From JACZYA01 sp965247455 (GTDB taxonomy: Bacteria; Acidobacteriota; Terriglobia; Acidiferrales; 2-02-FULL-67-57), in the NCBI GenBank assembly GCA_965247455.1, contig CBDFHE010000003.1, forward strand, positions 3,442 through 67,441: a DNA stretch of 64,000 nucleotides. Reading direction: 5' to 3'. Positions 61,069 through 64,000 of this stretch are shown here, in pieces; within the stretch, counting starts at the first letter, position 1; every line of letters starts with the position of its first letter. Below the pieces are notes generated by a model, which did not search any database, had not been told where the DNA came from, and saw only the letters and a list, made by a program, of their open reading frames with translations. The position numbers and the translations under genes were made by a program.

Positions 61069-61475
61069 AGAAAAGAATCCTGCGCCCAAAGCAAAAGAAA
61101 GATTCTAGCGCTCGCCGGTTGAGAGCGTCAAGCAAACCGCTGCGGCGGTAGTCGGTCAAAACCGTGTTGCTACAATGCTGCATCCTTAGCCATGTCCAGC
61201 CCAGCGGCCCCCGCCGCTGGGTTCCGGTGGAGGGCCACCGGGGTGGACGCGGACAGAGCCCACCACCGGCAGACAGCAATGTTTCTGCCCAGCCAGCAAA
61301 AAGGAAAAATTCAGTGGCGCAGGCATTCCTGCCTGCGGTGGCAGGGCAAGCCGCTGTTGGTGGGAGAAACTCTGCACCTCTTCCGGACACCCATGTTTCG
61401 GAGGAGGGAGGAAAGAGCTGCGCGGTCGGCGCGCCGGTGTGCTAGACTTTTGGCAGCCTAGCCTGTGGGGGAGCG
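61069..61475. other. Intergenic region with palindromic repeats
   Basis: No gene is supported. Hairpins CCCAGCGG/CCGCTGGG (61200-61221) and CCGGTGG/CCACCGG (61224-61241) repeat those at 53725-53768. GCAGGCATTCCTGCCTGCGG (about 61320) belongs to the GCCTGCC-type repeats. A ribosome site, GGGGGAG, precedes rsmI. Confidence 0.5.
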
Positions 61476-62372
61476 ATGGTGACCCAAGCGGAACCTTACC
61501 CAGCGCCCCGGCGCAACGCCGCGGGCGGCTGCCTCTATCTAGTAGCGACGCCTATCGGTAACCTGGAAGACATCACCCTGCGGGCGCTGCGGGTGCTGAA
61601 AGAAGTTGACCTGATCGCCTGCGAAGACACGCGCCGGACCTCCAAGCTCCTCAACCATTACGACATCCACAAGCGGGAGAAGAGCTACCACCAGCACAAC
61701 GAGATGGTGCGCGCGGCCGAGCTGGTGCTGGAGATGGAGCAGGGGGCGCAGGTGGCACTGGTGAGCGACGCCGGGCTGCCGGGGGTGTCCGACCCCGGGC
61801 ATCACTTGGTGTCGCTGGCGATTCGCCACGGGATTCCGGTGGTGCCGGTGCCGGGGCCGACGGCTTTTTCGGCCGCGCTCAGCGCTTCCGGGCTGGCTAC
61901 GGACAACTTCCACTTTGTCGGCTTCCTGCCCGCCACCCGCACGCGGCGGCGCAAAGCTCTGAAGGCGGTGGCCGAGGCGGCGGGCACGCTGATCTTCTAC
62001 GAAGCGCCGCACCGCATCACGGAGTCGCTGGCCGACCTGGCGGCGCTGCTGGGCGACCGGCCGGCGGTGCTGGCGCGCGAAGTGACCAAGGTGCACGAGG
62101 AATTCCTGCGCGGCCGCCTGCCGCAACTGGCGGCCACGGTGAAGAAGCGCACGCTCAAGGGCGAGATCACGGTGCTGGTGGGTCCGCCCGACGAGCTGAC
62201 CCGCAAGCAACCGCGCAAGCGCGAGGTCTCAATCCGCCGGCAGGTCGAGCGCGTACAGAAACAAAAAAAGCTCGACCTCAAGGGCGCGCTCAAGCAGGTC
62301 GCGCGCGAACTGGGCCTTTCCCGCAGCGAAGCCTACCGCCGCCTGCAAGAAGAAAAAGCCCTGGAAGAGTAG
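61476..62372 (+). CDS. rsmI: 16S rRNA 2'-O-ribose C1402 methyltransferase
   Basis: The 298-residue SAM-dependent enzyme methylates C1402 in the 30S decoding centre. Motifs: LYLVATPIGNLEDITLRALR, ACEDTRRTSKLLNHY, VALVSDAGLPGVSDPG, VPVPGPTAFSAALSASGL and FYEAPHRI. The basic C-terminal extension (KKLDLKGALKQVARELGLSR) is usual in the family. Confidence 0.96.
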   Translation: MVTQAEPYPAPRRNAAGGCLYLVATPIGNLEDITLRALRVLKEVDLIACEDTRRTSKLLNHYDIHKREKSYHQHNEMVRAAELVLEMEQGAQVALVSDAGLPGVSDPGHHLVSLAIRHGIPVVPVPGPTAFSAALSASGLATDNFHFVGFLPATRTRRRKALKAVAEAAGTLIFYEAPHRITESLADLAALLGDRPAVLAREVTKVHEEFLRGRLPQLAATVKKRTLKGEITVLVGPPDELTRKQPRKREVSIRRQVERVQKQKKLDLKGALKQVARELGLSRSEAYRRLQEEKALEE

Positions 62373-62498
62373 AGTTCTCCTCTCCGTTCAGTGGCGCAGT
62401 CATTCCTGCCTGCCTGCGGTAGGCAGGTCTGCCCCACCAATTTTTGTAAGGGAAGAAAGGTCGACGAAGCCCGTACGGGCTTCGCCGCTACTTGGTTA

Positions 62499-62843
62499 CT
62501 AGGTGGATTCGGGCATGTAGGTGCGCAGACGGGGGCCGGTGAAGCGGACACCGATCTCCCACTCGCCTTCCTTGGTGGAAGTGATGCGGCGGACTTCGCC
62601 GGTGGTTTCAAAGTTGGCCTGCGCGCCGCGCCGGCGTGGGATGGTCAGCTTCAACTCCTGGCCCGGCACCAGCTCGCGGGCGGTGAGGAAGCTGGCGCCA
62701 TCGCGGCTGAGGTTGTAACTCTGGGTAGTGTCATCGAACGGCTCGCCGTGCTTGTCCTTTCCACGAACCACCAGCGCAAGTGAGACCTCGATGCGGTGGC
62801 TGGTGCGCCGCTCGGCCGCCTCAATGTTTTTGTCCTTGGCCAT
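62499..62843 (-). CDS. PilZ domain protein
   Basis: A 114-residue single-domain PilZ protein: RRTSHRIEV supplies the RxxxR c-di-GMP motif and YNLSRDGASF the (D/N)xSxxG motif. It should respond to cyclic di-GMP. It lies 8 bp after the dihydrouridine synthase gene on the same strand, so it is co-transcribed, although a functional link is not obvious. Confidence 0.88.
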   Translation of the reverse strand: MAKDKNIEAAERRTSHRIEVSLALVVRGKDKHGEPFDDTTQSYNLSRDGASFLTARELVPGQELKLTIPRRRGAQANFETTGEVRRITSTKEGEWEIGVRFTGPRLRTYMPEST

Positions 62844-62851
62844 TGCGCTCC

Positions 62852-63889
<1,038 letters not shown>

Positions 63890-64000
63890 AGAAAACTCCA
63901 CCGCCAAAACCCCACCTATTCTGCCCGATTCGGGTCGCTCACCGCAAACGCTACGGCGGCGCTTGACCGGTCGGCAGGCAGGGCGAAGCCGACGAAGAAT

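Overview
The window looks like a GC-rich (roughly 60% or more) bacterial chromosome segment, most likely from an acidobacterium. The main pointers are C-terminal pieces of the duplicated orphan permease family that is greatly expanded in Acidobacteria (56026-56562 and a remnant at 31720-31800), a CarD regulator, an EF-G-like GTPase, very large PAS hybrid kinases and frequent GTG starts. The taxonomic call is an inference; no rRNA or tRNA gene was seen.

Layout. 1-25000 is dominated by signalling: a seven-PAS hybrid histidine kinase (211-4545), an H-NOX/HNOBA hybrid kinase pair (10055-12473), and a minus-strand block of a split membrane hybrid kinase, a 32-residue receiver stub, a second hybrid kinase and a CheY-like regulator (24849 down to 16692). 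The kinases share near-identical DNA blocks, so sensor modules have been copied between them. Between them lie a pilin-like gene, an IS-broken lipoprotein gene, a trans-sulfuration enzyme and an EF-G-like GTPase. 25282-31146 holds ribokinase, a candidate small RNA, a DUF3800 protein, an asparaginase-like gene broken by one stop codon, a PIN toxin-antitoxin pair, a CDP-alcohol phosphatidyltransferase, greA and carD. 32036-35234 is core metabolism and translation (aroC, def, fmt).

35235-43970 is an accessory insert placed between fmt and rpe. Its centre is a five-gene secretion cluster (35643-41803): three exported proteins with repeated Asn/Gln/Val-rich motifs, a secreted C39-type peptidase and an outer-membrane barrel protein with an N-terminal coiled coil. 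The gene set and architecture resemble the Fap functional-amyloid system of Pseudomonas (FapB/C/E, FapD, FapF) but the subunits are very divergent, and they carry double-glycine-like leader motifs after their signal peptides. The cluster is bracketed by a 209-bp direct repeat made of the 3' end of fmt, and its first subunit gene is interrupted by a 1,670-bp IS1380-family element, a second copy of which sits in the lipoprotein gene at 6918-8587. Both insertions have 5-bp target duplications, and removing them restores the reading frames exactly.

43971-63889 returns mainly to core genes: rpe, a BamD-like lipoprotein, a receiver-domain protein, valS, nadC, birA, coaX, tsaD, an eIF2B-like gene, galU, an FmdB-like zinc ribbon, rsmI, a PilZ protein and a dihydrouridine synthase. 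Intergenic regions carry GC-rich palindromic repeats, including a MITE-like family. Several accessory genes contain single-base lesions (in-frame stops or 1-nt shifts), whereas the core genes read through cleanly; these lesions may be real decay or assembly errors.
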